Shown here in pieces: positions 1-11,429 of a DNA stretch of 64,000 nt. The position numbers and the translations under genes were made by a program. Under the pieces are notes generated by a model. It did not search any database. It was not told where the DNA came from and saw only the letters and a program-made list of their open reading frames with translations. This DNA is from Prunus persica (taxonomy: Eukaryota > Streptophyta > Magnoliopsida > Rosales > Rosaceae), in assembly GCF_000346465.2 (NCBI RefSeq), contig NC_034014.1, forward strand, positions 14,404,218 to 14,468,217. Reading direction: 5' to 3'. Position 1 is the first letter of the stretch. Every line of letters begins with the position of its first letter.

Positions 1-2
1 CA

Positions 3-2567
3 GCTAAGAGTTTGACTTGGTGGCATGCTGCTAGAAAATCAATTGACGGTCAGATGTCTCATCTGGCGGATCCCCCGTCTTGGAAACTTCTTGATGATAA
101 ATGGGCTGAGTTTGGTAATGAGCCGAGAAACTTGAGATTGGCTCTTTCATCTGATGGATTCAATCCCCACAGTTCTCTAAGTAGCAGATATAGTTGTTGG
201 CCGGTTATCTTAGTTACATATAATCTCCCTCCATGGCTGTGCATGAAACGAAAGTTCATGATGTTAACCTTATTGATTTCCGGTCCTAAACAACCCGGAA
301 ATGATATAGACGTCTACTTGGAGCCTTTGATTGATGATTTAAAATCCTTGTGGGTTGGGATTAGAGGAGTGTATGATGCACATAATGGAGAATACTTTAC
401 ACTCAGAGCTGCATTAATGTGGACAATTAATGATTTCCCCGCCTATGGAAACTTATCTGGTTGTGTTGTTAAAGGATATAAAGCTTGTCCAATATGCGGC
501 GATGATACACCTAGTCACAGGTTGAAAAATGGCCACAAAATTTGTTACATTGGGCATAGAAAATGGTTACCAATCAATCATCCATATAGGAGGCAACGTG
601 CAGCTTTTAATGGGAAACCTGAATATGGCATACCTCCCGAGCCATTAACCGGAGAAGAAGTGCTGCATATGGTTGAAAATGGTGACAGAGTTTGTTGGAA
701 GAAGAAATCAATATTCTTTGATCTCGAGTATTGGAAATACCTTCCTGTGAGGCATGCCCTAGATGTTATGCACATTGAGAAGAATGTTTGCGATAGTATC
801 ATTGGTACATTGCTGGAGATCCCTGGAAAAAATAAAGATGGGATTGCTGCTCGATTAGATTTATTGAACATGGGGGTCAAAACTGATTTGCAACCCGAGT
901 ATGGAGAAAGACGTACTCGTTTGCCTCCTGGGCCTTGGAATTTGTCAAGAGCAGAGAAGAGAGAGGTTTGCAATTCTTTCTATGGTATGAAGGTCCCTGA
1001 AGGTTATTCTTCAAATATTAAAAATCTTGTATCTTTACAAGATTCAAGACTTCTTGGCCTTAAATCACATGATTGTCATACCTTAATGCAACAATTGCTC
1101 CCTGTGGCAATTCGTTCTGTTTTGGAGAAGCCTGCAAGGTATGCAATAACTCGTTTGTGCTTCTTCTTCAATGCTATATGTGCAAAGACTGTTGATGTTT
1201 CCAAGCTAGATAAGTTGGAAGAAGATGTAGTAGTTACTCTGTGTTTGCTTGAGAAGTACTTTCCCCCTTCATTCTTTGATATCATGGTTCATCTAGTAGT
1301 ACATCTTGTCAGAGAAGTTCGTCTATGTGGGCCAGTATATTTTAGGTGGATGTATCCGTTTGAAAGATATATGAAAGTGCTGAAGGGGTATGTTCAGAAT
1401 CGTACTCGTCCCGAAGGTTGCATTGCTGAGCGGTATATAGCTGAAGAAGCGGTAGAGTTTTGTACTCAGCATTTATCTGATGTTAGTACAGTTGGAGTGC
1501 CTTCAAGCCAAAAGATGGGACTTTCAAAGCCATTATCAGGTTGCACAGTGAGCGTAGTTGATCAGGACCTGTTGAATCAAGCACATCTATATGTCTTGGA
1601 GAATACGGAGGAAGTCCTACCTTATATCGTGTACGTATGGGCTTTATTCTTTAAGTTTCCATTTTAAATTATTTCTTATGTTTATCTTCTATATTTGGGA
1701 CCGTAATGCTTGAATTTTTCGTGTCATGTAGGCAACATATGATCCACATCAAGATTGCTTATCCAAAATTTAGAAAGAGAACAAAGTGGCTGCAGGATAA
1801 GCACAATAGCACTTTCATTCAATGGCTACGCTTCAAGGTATATGTCGTTGAATAACATATTTCTCTTTTAATTTTCTTCTTATTTATATGTTAGATTGAA
1901 TTAAGATATGATTAATTTGCAGGTTCAAAGTGAACTTGAGGAAGACAATCATGGCGTATCAGAAAATTTAAGGTGGCTAGCAGCTGGTCCAAACATGTCA
2001 GTGCCATTATATAGGAGCTATCTTATTAAAGGTATTAAATTCAATATCAAGGCACAAGATGATGTGCGGAAAACTCAAAATAGTGGAGTTTATTTACTTG
2101 CACATACCATGCAAGTTGCTAGTGCCAAGGATAAAAACCCAATTCTCTCAAATATGGGTTTCGATGGTGTCATTCAAGAAATTTGGGACCTTGACTACCA
2201 AAAGTTTACAATCCCAGTCTTTAGGTGTGATTGGATAGATAGTTCTGGTCTTGTAGTCGACGAACTTGGATTTACCCTTGTAGATTTGAGTAAAATTGGA
2301 CATAGGAATGACCAATTTGTTTTGGCTTCTCAAGTCAAACAAATATTTTTTGTTGACGACCCGATGCATCGTGGTTGGTCGGTAGTGTTATCAATGCCTA
2401 ATAGAGAATATAATGATGTTATTGGTGATGAAGTCTTAGGTGATGTGATAATTGAGTGTGAGCCATTTACTAGAGGGATGCCAAATGTTGACACATTTGA
2501 TGAACTGGTGGGTGAGTTAGGCGGTCAAAATATTCGAGATGGGTGTGAAGATATATGGATTGAATGA
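3..2567 (+). CDS. TNP2-like CACTA transposase, copy 1 (5' end outside window)
   Basis: Catalytic transposase of an En/Spm element, expected to act in the nucleus on the element's terminal and subterminal repeats. Three exons fit the reading frame: up to 1630, 1732-1837 and 1923-2567; both introns have GT-AG ends and all joins keep frame. Exon 1 holds the Transposase_21 core (FNPHSSLSSRYSCWPV, then LPPWLCMKRKF, CPICGDD and DVMHIEKNVCDS) followed by a DUF4218 region (GLKSHDCHTLMQQLLPVAIR, then FRWMYPFERYMKVLKGYV). Exon 3 holds a DUF4216-like region (YRSYLIKGIKF, FRCDWID, VDDPMHRGWSVV). No premature stop is seen in the visible part. Compared with copy 2 it lacks 17 codons after EEVL. The frame is open to the window start, so the N-terminal Transpos_assoc domain is off the edge. 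It is the best preserved TNP2 here, but its element lacks an intact 3' terminus, so self-mobility is doubtful. Confidence 0.88.
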
Positions 2568-2639
2568 TGCTTATGTAATTGGCAGTGTATGACATTAATT
2601 TTGTAATATATTGTAATGTGATTTCTGCACTTTCTACGT

Positions 2640-4135
2640 TCAAATAAAACACGACGTTATTGTGAACCAGTTATTCAGCATATTTACCGACGTCTTAAAG
2701 CAACGTAATAATGAAGAACCACGACGCTATTGTGAAGCAATTATTCAGGATATCACGTCGGGGAAGGATTAAGAACCGCCATGTAATTCAAAATAACACG
2801 ACTCCAATCCCATAATACCGACGTCTAAAAAACGAGATATATAATCTGAACGTTAAAAAATACGACGTCATCATACATTTTCCACGTCGCAAGTTCTTTT
2901 ATAAACGAAGAGGAACGAAATGAATTCCGACGGAAATTCATTATAACCGCCGTCTAATAACAATTAAACGACGTTATTTGTAATACGGCTCTCATCATAA
3001 TCAACGCCGTCTATATGTTCTGTAATACGGCTCTCATTTTTGTGGAACCGACGTTGTTTAGACGTTCAACGTCGTCTATATTATTAAGTACGTCGTGAGT
3101 AATGATGATAGATATAAATACAACGTCGACTATATAAATGCCACCGACGTTGTTTCGCATTTCAACGTCAACTGTATAAATACATATGTCGTAAATAATG
3201 ACACTGACAACTATTTCCACGTCATCTTTTTTAGAAAAATCGAAGTGGAAAATTTATTTCACGACGGTTGTTTGTAAATAAGAGACGTAGTATATTTCAA
3301 TAACGTCGTCTTCTCATGTATTTAAAGACGTCATATTTTTTCTTGTCGTGTAAATTATATTTAACGGCGTAGTATTTTAGTTGTCGTCGTTGTATGTATA
3401 TCTTGCGGCCTTGTTCTTTTAACATGTGTCATATTTTTCCTTTTTAACGACGGTGATTTGTTTGAGTTGGTCTTCTATTCTCATCCTCGACTATTTTCTA
3501 GAACTTTAGCAGACTAAACACGTCTGTTTTTATTGTTTTCCGTCGTTGTTTGTTTCTGAAAATATGACGTATAAATTTTGTAATACGACTCTCATATATT
3601 TGTAACCGACGTTGTTTCGTTTTTCAACGTCTAATCTATAAATACATACGTCGTAAATAATGACACTGACAACTATTTCCACGTCATCTTTTATCGAAAA
3701 ATCGAAGTGGAAAATTAATTTTACGACGGCTGTTTTTATATATGCGACGTAGTAGGTATCAATAACGTCGTCTTCTAATGTATTTAAAGACGTCAAATTT
3801 TTTATTGTCGTGAAAATGATATTTAACGGCGTCGTATTATTATTTTCGTCGTTGTATGTCTATCTTGCGGCCTTGTTCTCTTAATATGTGTCATATTTTT
3901 CCTTTTTAACGACGGTTTTATTAGAGAGTTGGTCGTCTATTCTCATCCTCGACTGCTTTTTTAGATCTTTTTGCAGTACAAAGACGTCGTTTTGTATTTT
4001 TTGATGACGTTGTATATTTTAACAACGACGGTGATTTAGCGTCGTGGTTTATGAGGGAAAAGATGACGGTGGATTCCACGACCATTGAAAAACCGAATAC
4101 ACGACGGTGATTTACCGTCGTCTTTTTGCTTTTTT
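2640..4135. repeat. CACTA-A subterminal repeat array (ACGACGG / ACGTCGG motifs)
   Basis: Dozens of short motifs of the type ACGACGG, ACGTCG and their complements, spaced 15-40 bases apart in AT-rich DNA. A block of about 550 bases is duplicated in tandem: about 3040-3470 and 3590-3900 share, for example, CGTCGTAAATAATGACACTG and later TCTTGCGGCCTTGTTCT. Short open frames here are by-products of the repeats. In characterised CACTA elements such arrays bind the TNPA-type protein; that role is inferred here. Confidence 0.8.
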
Positions 4136-4770
4136 GTAAATTTATATTCTTGCTAAAAAATTATTAGAAAACTATGCTTCCTGTCCGACATCTACCTGAT
4201 GCCAGACCCACTTTATTAAAAGTCCTGTAACCCTAATTTAAACGGATAAACAGTCCGACTTCTACCGAAATTTCGATAGAGTCTCCTTTGTAATTGGAAC
4301 AATTCCTAAATTTCAGTACCTACAAAAAAGTACAAAAATAACCCCAATTTCTAACATGCACAAGGTAATGGCACACAGAACAGCTAAAATTAAGGAAATG
4401 GGCCTCACGCCCTCTATCCAAACTCAAACAAGCGACCAGAGGAATTAATTTACAACCTGAGAAAGAATAAAGATAGAGAGTAATAGTAGAACACTCCAAT
4501 GGAGCAGATAATGATGATGCCTCGACGTGGTGGTCTTGACCTCAGACATCTAGAACCTGGGGGGTTCAAAACATAAAACGTGAGTGGTGAAAAACAAAGT
4601 GTTTAACATAATTTATATGCAACATAAATAAACAATCTGTTTTAGAAAATAATGCCAAGCAACAAAATTCTTTGTATGCGTACATATATACAAACTGATA
4701 CTTGAAAAATAGTCCAATGTAGTATACTTATAACAAAATATATGATAAGCAATCCATTTAATTAATACGT
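4136..4770. other. Diverged LTR-like remnant between two CACTA elements
   Basis: No gene. A stretch around 4170-4290 resembles part of the solo gypsy LTR near 6040-6130: both have a dyad around CCGAAAWTTCGG-like bases followed by AGAGTCTCC, then a TTGGA block. It also carries an AACATAAAACGTGAGTGG stretch near 4571. I read it as a degraded LTR fragment of a related gypsy family; its ends and any target-site duplication cannot be placed. Confidence 0.35.
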
Positions 4771-5800
4771 ACTACTACAAAAAGTGAAAAATATGACTAG
4801 AAAAAAACGACGGTTTGATGAAAAACCGTCGTTGTGTTTGATAAGACGACGGTTTTCTAACACCACCGTGTATGATTAACTTAAACATCTAAAAAATGGA
4901 GATTCCAATTGCTGTTTTTAAAACATGACACACCTAATTAAAAAAGTGACGTCTTACGGAAAAAGTTTTTCCTTAGAGTAAACTCGTAGAAAACAAACAA
5001 CGGCAGAAGGTATGAATCGACGGACGTCGAAAGTAAAGAGGACGGTGTTCAAAAACAGCGGCCGTTTTTATTCCGTAATAAACACGACCAAGTTTTCGTA
5101 TCCGGCGCCGTATATTTTCAAAACAATCCATGGCGGTAAATTATAAACTACCGCCGTATTAAATGAACGTACAACGACGGTAAAGATAAAATTATCAACT
5201 CATTTCTTCAAGCGTACTACGACGGTAAAGATAAATTTATCGACTTATTTCTTCAAGCATACTTCGACGGTATCTTTAACACTAACCACGTTGGTTTGTT
5301 CAATTAACTTGTATAATAAAATTTACCACATCGTAAAGTTAAAATTACCGTCGTATTTATTAACTTTATACATCCACCCTTATAGATAAACCGTCGTCTT
5401 ATTAATATAATTTTTTTACTATTTATTTATTGAATTTTGGTATCCTACGATGGTAGACCAACTTAATGACAATAATTGAGAATAACCACGATGGTTTATA
5501 TAGAAAACCGCCGACATAATCAATTTTCTAAGTTTGCGTATTTATTCAATTTATACGTCTCAACTTATATATAAACCGTCATCTTAATTATAATTTATTA
5601 TTATTATTATTACTTCTGGTATTTTTGTTTCCTACGTCAGAAGATCAAATTAATGACAAGAATTGAGAATAACCACAACGGTTTATATAGAAAACCGCCG
5701 ACAGAATTAGATTTTTCCTGAGATTCCAAAAGTTTCAAAATCTTACCAGATGGAACTCTATTCCTCATCATAATTGGAACACAGAAAGACAATATTTTAG
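4771..5800. repeat. CACTA-B 5' subterminal array
   Basis: Starts at the terminal ACTACTACAAAAA. Motifs ACGACGGTTT and AAACCGTCGT occur as close inverted pairs (for example 4808-4834 and 4845-4856), so many can fold into short hairpins. Further along, near-identical units such as CGACGGTAAAGATAAA recur around 5175 and 5220. No gene is present in this stretch. Confidence 0.75.
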
Positions 5801-5986
5801 AAATTGATGATGTTTGTGTCTTTGTGTCTTTGAGATACACAAAGGCACAAACACATCAACATCCAAAAATTTGCCTCTAAAATTTGACGACGGCAGCCTC
5901 AGATTTGCAGTCAGACAGACAATTTTTTGGAAGTTGATGATGTGTGTGTGTTTGTGTCCTTCAGATACACAAAGCACACACACATC
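5801..5986. repeat. Duplicated imperfect palindrome, second copy split by the solo LTR
   Basis: At 5806-5873, GATGTTTGTGTCTTTGTGT is followed after a short loop by ACACAAAGGCACAAACACATC, an inverted pair. A diverged second copy starts near 5935 and breaks at 5986, exactly where the solo LTR begins; it resumes at 8374 with AACATCCAAACAATTGCC. The intact first copy shows the pre-insertion sequence and so confirms the LTR boundaries. Confidence 0.7.
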
Positions 5987-6414
5987 TGAAAGGACCCGCC
6001 CCGAATTTTTCAGAACTCGAGGCGAACCCTTTGGAATTCCCGACATCCTCCCGATGCCAGGCCCAAATACTAAGGACCGAGACTTCCTGCCGAAAATTCG
6101 GCAGAGTCTCCCCTATAAATTGGACATTTCCCAAAATTTATACCTGCATAAAAACACATTTAATATTCCCAACTGACAGCATGCACAATATAATTTCATG
6201 CAATTCACACAAATGGCCTTCGGCCTTCCAATAATTCTTAACCAACTACCAAACCATTCAAATACCAATTATGACTAACATTTAGTCTGCGGCTGCACCT
6301 AATAACCTTAGGCTACCTACGTACCTTCCTTGAGGGATCAAGCCACACGTAGTTCTTCCCTAAAACCCAATTCCACACTTGGGCGATACCTTATTTCATT
6401 TCTTTGTATTTCAT

Positions 6415-6890
6415 ATAATCTCCCCATACGCCGGTACAACCAACGCCACGTATGGGGCCTGTCAACACGCCGGATAACCTACGCCACGTGCGACCATGCC
6501 ATACTATCATAATATCTCCCCATACGCCGGTACAACCAACGCCACGTATGGGGTCTGTCTCAACGCCGGATAACCTACGCCACGCGAGACATGCACATCA
6601 TATCACATAACTCCCCATACGCCGGTACAACCAACGCCACGTATGGGGCCTGTCCCAACGCCGGATAACCTACGCCACGTGGGACCTCAACATCATATCA
6701 TAAATCTCCCCATACGCCGGTACAACCAACGCCACGTATGGGGCCTGTCGACACGCCGGATAACCTACGCCACGTGCGACCTCAACACAATATCACAATA
6801 TCTCCCCATACGCCGGTACAACCAACGCCACGTATGGGGCCTGTCTCAACGCCGGATAACCTACGCCATGTGAGACCTGACTTTCACTTG
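6415..6890. repeat. Five tandem copies of a ~95-bp unit inside the solo LTR
   Basis: Units begin CTCCCCATACGCCGGTACAA near 6420, 6515, 6610, 6705 and 6802. Each contains a perfect 9-base inverted repeat, CCCCATACG and CGTATGGGG, separated by 18 bases. Each also contains CGCCGGATAACCTACGCCA followed by CACGTG or a one-base variant of it (exact in three of five). The frames open through the array are a by-product of the repeat. Confidence 0.9.
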
Positions 6891-8051
6891 GTGGTGCTTG
6901 TAGTGAATCCAAAATCCGAGAAGGTACCTAAGGTAGTGCGTATAGCACTCCAAACTGACATTCTAGACTCTGTTGTACCCTTGTACAACCATATATAATT
7001 ATAATAATAAATATTAATTCTAATATTGTGTAACCCTCCACAATAGTCTAACACCCGATAATCTCCCCTGGAAAGGTAAGATTACTCCAGGAGACTCACG
7101 GTCAACCAAGGGTCAAACTACTCTAACCCTGGTCAAACGGACCTACAGAACCCACGACCTCCAATTTCAGATCCGAAAGTCCCTATGGGTTCTACCAGGT
7201 ATAGGACACTTGTCCTGCAAGCTTGGTTCAGATCGGACGGTCGGATTGCTCACGATCGCACAATCTGACAATTAATATAAAATATAAACTTTCAATTATT
7301 ATTCGGAACATCCGGGGCTCCGATTCACGATCCTAGAAATACCTAGATTAACATATATTAAATTTGGGACCATCCAAAGGTCCCAACCTATCGAACCCGG
7401 ATAACGCACAATATGCGATCGTCCGTTCAATAGTCAAACGACGTCCGAATTGAGATCCGCGAAATCCTACGCACTCGTGACAACCTAAGGATCTCATCGA
7501 GACACAGTGTCACTTTTTATACAGTGCCCACGCGCCGTCGCACACGCCGGCAGCGCGTGGGTGCCCAAAGCGATAACGCTTCGCCGGAAAATCTCAAAAC
7601 CACGGCTCCAAACTCCTACCCTAGGTATAACATCCTATTTGGAGCCACTTTTGTTCTTGGACCTACCCCAAAAACTGACCGGAAGTGGCCGATCACGGCG
7701 GCCGAAGTTCGGCCAATTTTCAATTCGAAAATCGAGTTGGCTGCGCTAAGAATTGATCTAATCCTACCCAACCATCAGCTAGAGCATGCAGAAGGGATGA
7801 ATTTCCATACCTTGATCGCTAGAAATGGCGGCCGGAGGAGGGAGATCGGCGGCTGTGAAGATTAGGCGGCGTCGGCCGCTTCTTCTCCAAATTCCGGCGA
7901 AACCGCGGCGGCTGGAGGCGGGAGACGGCTGGGGCTGGAAGAGGACGACGCCCCGGTCATTTTGGTACCGGCCCCGTCCACAGCCGTGGCCGGTGGCCGG
8001 AGTTACGAGGAGAGAGAGAGAGAGGACCGACGGGGGAGAGAGCGAGGTCGC

Positions 8052-8053
<2 letters not shown>

Positions 8054-8113
<60 letters not shown>
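8054..8113. repeat. (GA)n microsatellite, about 30 units
   Basis: Uninterrupted GA dinucleotide run inside the solo LTR, preceded by shorter impure GA tracts from about 8010. In the sense orientation of the LTR it is a CT tract, as is common in plant promoters and leaders. Confidence 0.95.
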
Positions 8114-8117
<4 letters not shown>

Positions 8118-8377
8118 TCTGAGTTTTTATTAAAAAATCCCATTTCAAAATATTTACGATTGTGCCACTGGGCTTGTTTGACCATATCTCTCTCGTTACA
8201 ACTCCGATTCGAGTCCACTACGTGTCTATGAACTCGTCTCAGTACGACCTATCCAAAAATACAAGTCACGGCCCCAAACTCTCTCCGGTTAAAAATATGA
8301 CTAAAATACCCTTAAATAATTAAATAATTAAATAAGGGTTAAATTTGGGGAAATTTGGGGTCGGGGTGTTACACATC

Positions 8378-9640
8378 AACATCCAAACAATTGCCTCCTA
8401 AGAGGTGAGACTGAAACTGAAACCCTAATTGAAAACTGAAACTGAAAGAAATCGTGGAAAAAACTCAATTTATAAAAAAAAATTCATATCCACGTCGGTT
8501 ATATAAACGCTAAAGACGTTTAACAGAAGGAATCAACGTCGGTTAGTAAAACACGGAAGACGTATTAAACATACAAACAACGTCGGTCATTAATATACAA
8601 GCAACGAGGTTTCTGAAAACAACGTCGGTCCATATACAAAAACGACGTGGTAACGTAATTTCACGTATTCAAAAGTAAACTTTTGTCGTGCAGCGCCCAA
8701 CGAACCACATCATTTTCGTAATACAAAAAGTCAAAAAACTTTTTTACTAACCACGTCGGTTAATGTTATTTTACTATCGTAATAAATACTTACTAGGGCG
8801 GTTTTAATGGCTAGCGCAGTTGTATTTATCATTGGGACACTATATAAACTTTTTGGTCACCTGACCTAAACTTTTACGTTCTCTCTAAAATTTTTAGTTT
8901 TCAATCAGATTCTCTCTCATTTCCGAAAAGCTGCGTTTCTGATTCTCAACTTTTACGTTCTTCCTCGTCTTCGTCTCCAAAATTTGATTCCGAAGAAAAC
9001 TTTCTTTGCAAGCCAAAGGTTTGAAAACTTTCGCACTCCTTTTTTTTTCCTTTACTTTCCTTATTAGTTGAAGTTTTTTATTTTAAAAGAACGAGTCCCA
9101 CTGATGTTTGAGACAAGAAGGTGGTTTGAAATTGCCAAACCAATCACTGTTATCACTCACAGGTCATGTGAGGACGACGGGTTTTTCTCGAATTTGACGT
9201 TTTTGTTGACACACCACGACGGTAATTAAATTCGTGCTATTTCAATAGCACGACTGTTCATACTAACCGATTTGGTGTGTTAATAAATACGACGCTTGAA
9301 GAGAAAACCGTCGTCTGATAACGTGGAGAGAGAAAACAGGGCGTTTTTTATTTATTTATGAACTTATAATACGACGACAGTTTTATTTAATTACCTCGTG
9401 GTAAGTTAATGACCACGTCGTATTAGCACATCCACGTTTCTATGATTAGTACGACGGTTCTTTTTTTTTGCCGTAGTTTGAATGATACACAACGACGGTT
9501 CTTATTTTCCGACATATGAAATAAAATATGACGTCATTTCTTTTACAAAACCGTCGTCTTAACTTCTTTACCACGACGGTTAATGTTTTTTATGGTGATT
9601 TTTAGTTTTGTCATTAACACTTTTTGTTTTCTTGAAATAG
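8378..9640. repeat. CACTA-B 5' array continued, plus a CT-rich leader-like stretch
   Basis: The ACGTCGGT / ACGACGGT motif array continues on both sides of a pyrimidine-rich stretch at about 8870-9070 (TTTTACGTTCTCTC repeated as CTTTTACGTTCTTCC). That stretch looks like a transcribed leader for the gene that once lay here. No reading frame with recognisable similarity is present before the Ulp1 fragment. Confidence 0.6.
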
Positions 9641-9669
9641 TTCAATCAAAATGTATAACTCTCACACAG

Positions 9670-10020
9670 GCAAACAATCATCACGTAAATCACCCATATG
9701 GAAAAATCTACAAGGCACTCCTAGACAACCAACAAATGTAGAGTGTGGCTATTACGTGATGCGTTTCATGAGAGATATAATTCATGATGCAGGCCTAGCA
9801 TTTGAGAAGAAGGTAAAATTTAAGATATAATTTCTTTATTTTAATACCACGACGTTTTCTTTCAAAACCGTCGTTTTATTACTTGTAACACGTCGGCTTT
9901 TGTTCTTTATTTGCAGTTTGACAGAAAAAGGAACTAGTTGTGTATACTCAAGAAAATATTGACGAAGTCAAGTTGAAATGGGCAGAATTCGTGAACAAGC
10001 AATTACAGAACAATATATAA
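9670..10020 (+). pseudogene. C-terminal fragment of a Ulp1-like SUMO protease captured in CACTA-B
   Basis: Exon 9670-9812 encodes PTNVECGYYVMRFMRDI, the block around the catalytic Cys of C48 (Ulp1) peptidases. A GT-AG intron (9813-9916, with a CACTA motif inside) leads to an exon ending at 10020. That exon reads ENIDEVKLKWAEFVNKQL after a one-base deletion near 9930 that shifts the frame just behind FDRKR. The His and Asp parts of the catalytic triad are not visible upstream, so only the C-terminal end remains. Ulp1 domains are known passengers of plant DNA transposons (MULE and CACTA). Whether it was captured recently or is the relic of a normal second gene of this family cannot be told. Confidence 0.75.
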
Positions 10021-10169
10021 GTGATAATGTATAGGTTTATTTTAATTTTGATAATGTATATAAACAAATTTTTGGTAATTAATTAAACATTCATCAAAAA
10101 AATCAAATGAAATATATTTTTGTTTCTAGTGTTTTTTTTGTAAAAAATATTTATGTCGTGGAATGAAAT

Positions 10170-11420
10170 AAAATGAAAATAAATCATAAAAATTTAAATT
10201 AATTCCCAAAACACCGATGTCTTATTTCTATTTACACGTCTCATATATATAGAAAACTGCCGTCTGATTATAGCGGGAAAGAAAACATCGACTCGACGAC
10301 ATATCTCAAAAAGGTCATTTAAGGTTGATATACACGTCAGTTAATTTATAAAACTGTAATCTACGAAAACAGTTGTAGAGACATACAACGTCCGTTACAG
10401 GTCAAAATATGACCTTGTATTTATAAACAACGGCGTTTATTTACAAATAATCGACGGTGTAAATTATACCCACGGTGGTTATTAAGAAAAGGTTGACGTT
10501 GTAACACCCTAACCACAATGGTGATTACATTGAGACATCTAATGATATTTAGGATGTCGTCATGTCTTATTTAACGTCGTTGTAAACTGATACAACGTCG
10601 GTTATCTACATATGTGATTTAATTTTTGTATGACTTTTATATTTTTTTTCCTAATATTCATAATAATTTCAAAACAAATTCCATAAAATAAACTGAAAAC
10701 TCTTATGCACTCAGTGAAAAATTTTATGTCCTATAAATCTTTTTAAAATTTAATGTTAAAAATATTTTTATTTGTATTTAATTAAAAATATTCATAATGA
10801 AAATAAATCATAAAAATTTAAATTGTTCCAAAACACCGACGTCTTATTTTTATTTACACGTCTCATATATATATAGAAAACCGCCGTCTTATTATAGCGG
10901 GAAAGAAAACATCGACGACATATCTCAAAAACATCATTTAAGTTTGTTATACACGTCGGTTAATTAATAAAACTTTAATCTACGAAAATAGTTGTAGAGA
11001 CATATAACGTCCGTTACAAGTTAAAATATGACGTTGTATTTATAAACAACGTCGTTTATTTACAAATAATAAACGGTGTAAACTATACCCACGTCGGTTA
11101 TTGAAATAAGTTTGACGTTGTAACGCCCTAACCACGTTGGTGATTACATTGCGACGTCTAATGATTTCTAGGACGACGTCATGTGTTATTTGACGTCGTT
11201 GTAAACTGATGCAACGTCGGTTATCTACATTTGTCATTTAATTTTTTTATGACTTTTATATTTTATTCCTAATACTCATAATAATTTCAAACCAATTCCA
11301 TAAAATAAACTGACAACTACTATGCACTCATTGAAAAATTTTATCTCCCCTAAATCTTTATAAAATTTAATGTGAAAAATATTTTTATTTCTATTTAATT
11401 ACTAATATTCATAATATATT
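10170..11420. repeat. Tandem duplication of a ~620-bp block in CACTA-B
   Basis: About 10180-10790 and 10800-11410 are parallel copies. Both contain TTACACGTCTCATATATATA, TTATAGCGGGAAAGAAAACA, AGTTGTAGAGACATA and a shared AT-rich tail with ATAAACTGA. They differ by scattered substitutions. Each unit carries ACGTCG motifs at matching positions, so this is a segmental duplication of array DNA, not a gene. Confidence 0.8.
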
Positions 11421-11429
11421 CAAAATAAA

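Larger units (their letters stand above)
1..4135 (+). mobile_element. CACTA-A: 3' part of an En/Spm-type DNA transposon, cut by the window edge
   Basis: Contains the 3' portion of a TNP2-type transposase gene (to 2567) followed by about 1.5 kb rich in short ACGACGG / ACGTCGGT motifs in both orientations, the usual subterminal repeat zone of CACTA elements. The last recognisable bases (near 4110-4135) follow the same pattern as the 3' end of CACTA-B at 31834 (CGTCGTCTTTTT then a T-run and GTA). The terminal GTAGTAGTG is missing: the sequence turns into unrelated DNA after GTA. The 3' terminus therefore looks truncated, and the 5' end lies outside the window. Confidence 0.85.
5987..8373 (-). 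mobile_element. Solo LTR of a Ty3/gypsy-type retrotransposon inserted in CACTA-B
   Basis: On the minus strand it begins TGTAACACCCCGACCCC and ends GGGCGGGTCCTTTCA, giving TG...CA termini. It is flanked by CATC on both sides (ACATC if the shared A at 8373 is counted in the duplication). No gag or pol lies inside and no second LTR is nearby, so it is a solo LTR left by recombination, about 2.4 kb. It contains a 95-bp tandem array (6415-6890) and a long GA run (8054-8113). The retroviral-type family is assigned from the terminal sequence only. Confidence 0.75.

Noticed and set aside
6330..6998. Open frames through the 95-bp LTR repeats
   Set aside because: Period-95 repeat with no known domain; the frames overlap each other and follow the repeat.
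7825..8231. Open frames of 60-100 codons rich in Arg-Glu or Leu-Ser
   Set aside because: They are translations of the (GA)n microsatellite in the solo LTR.
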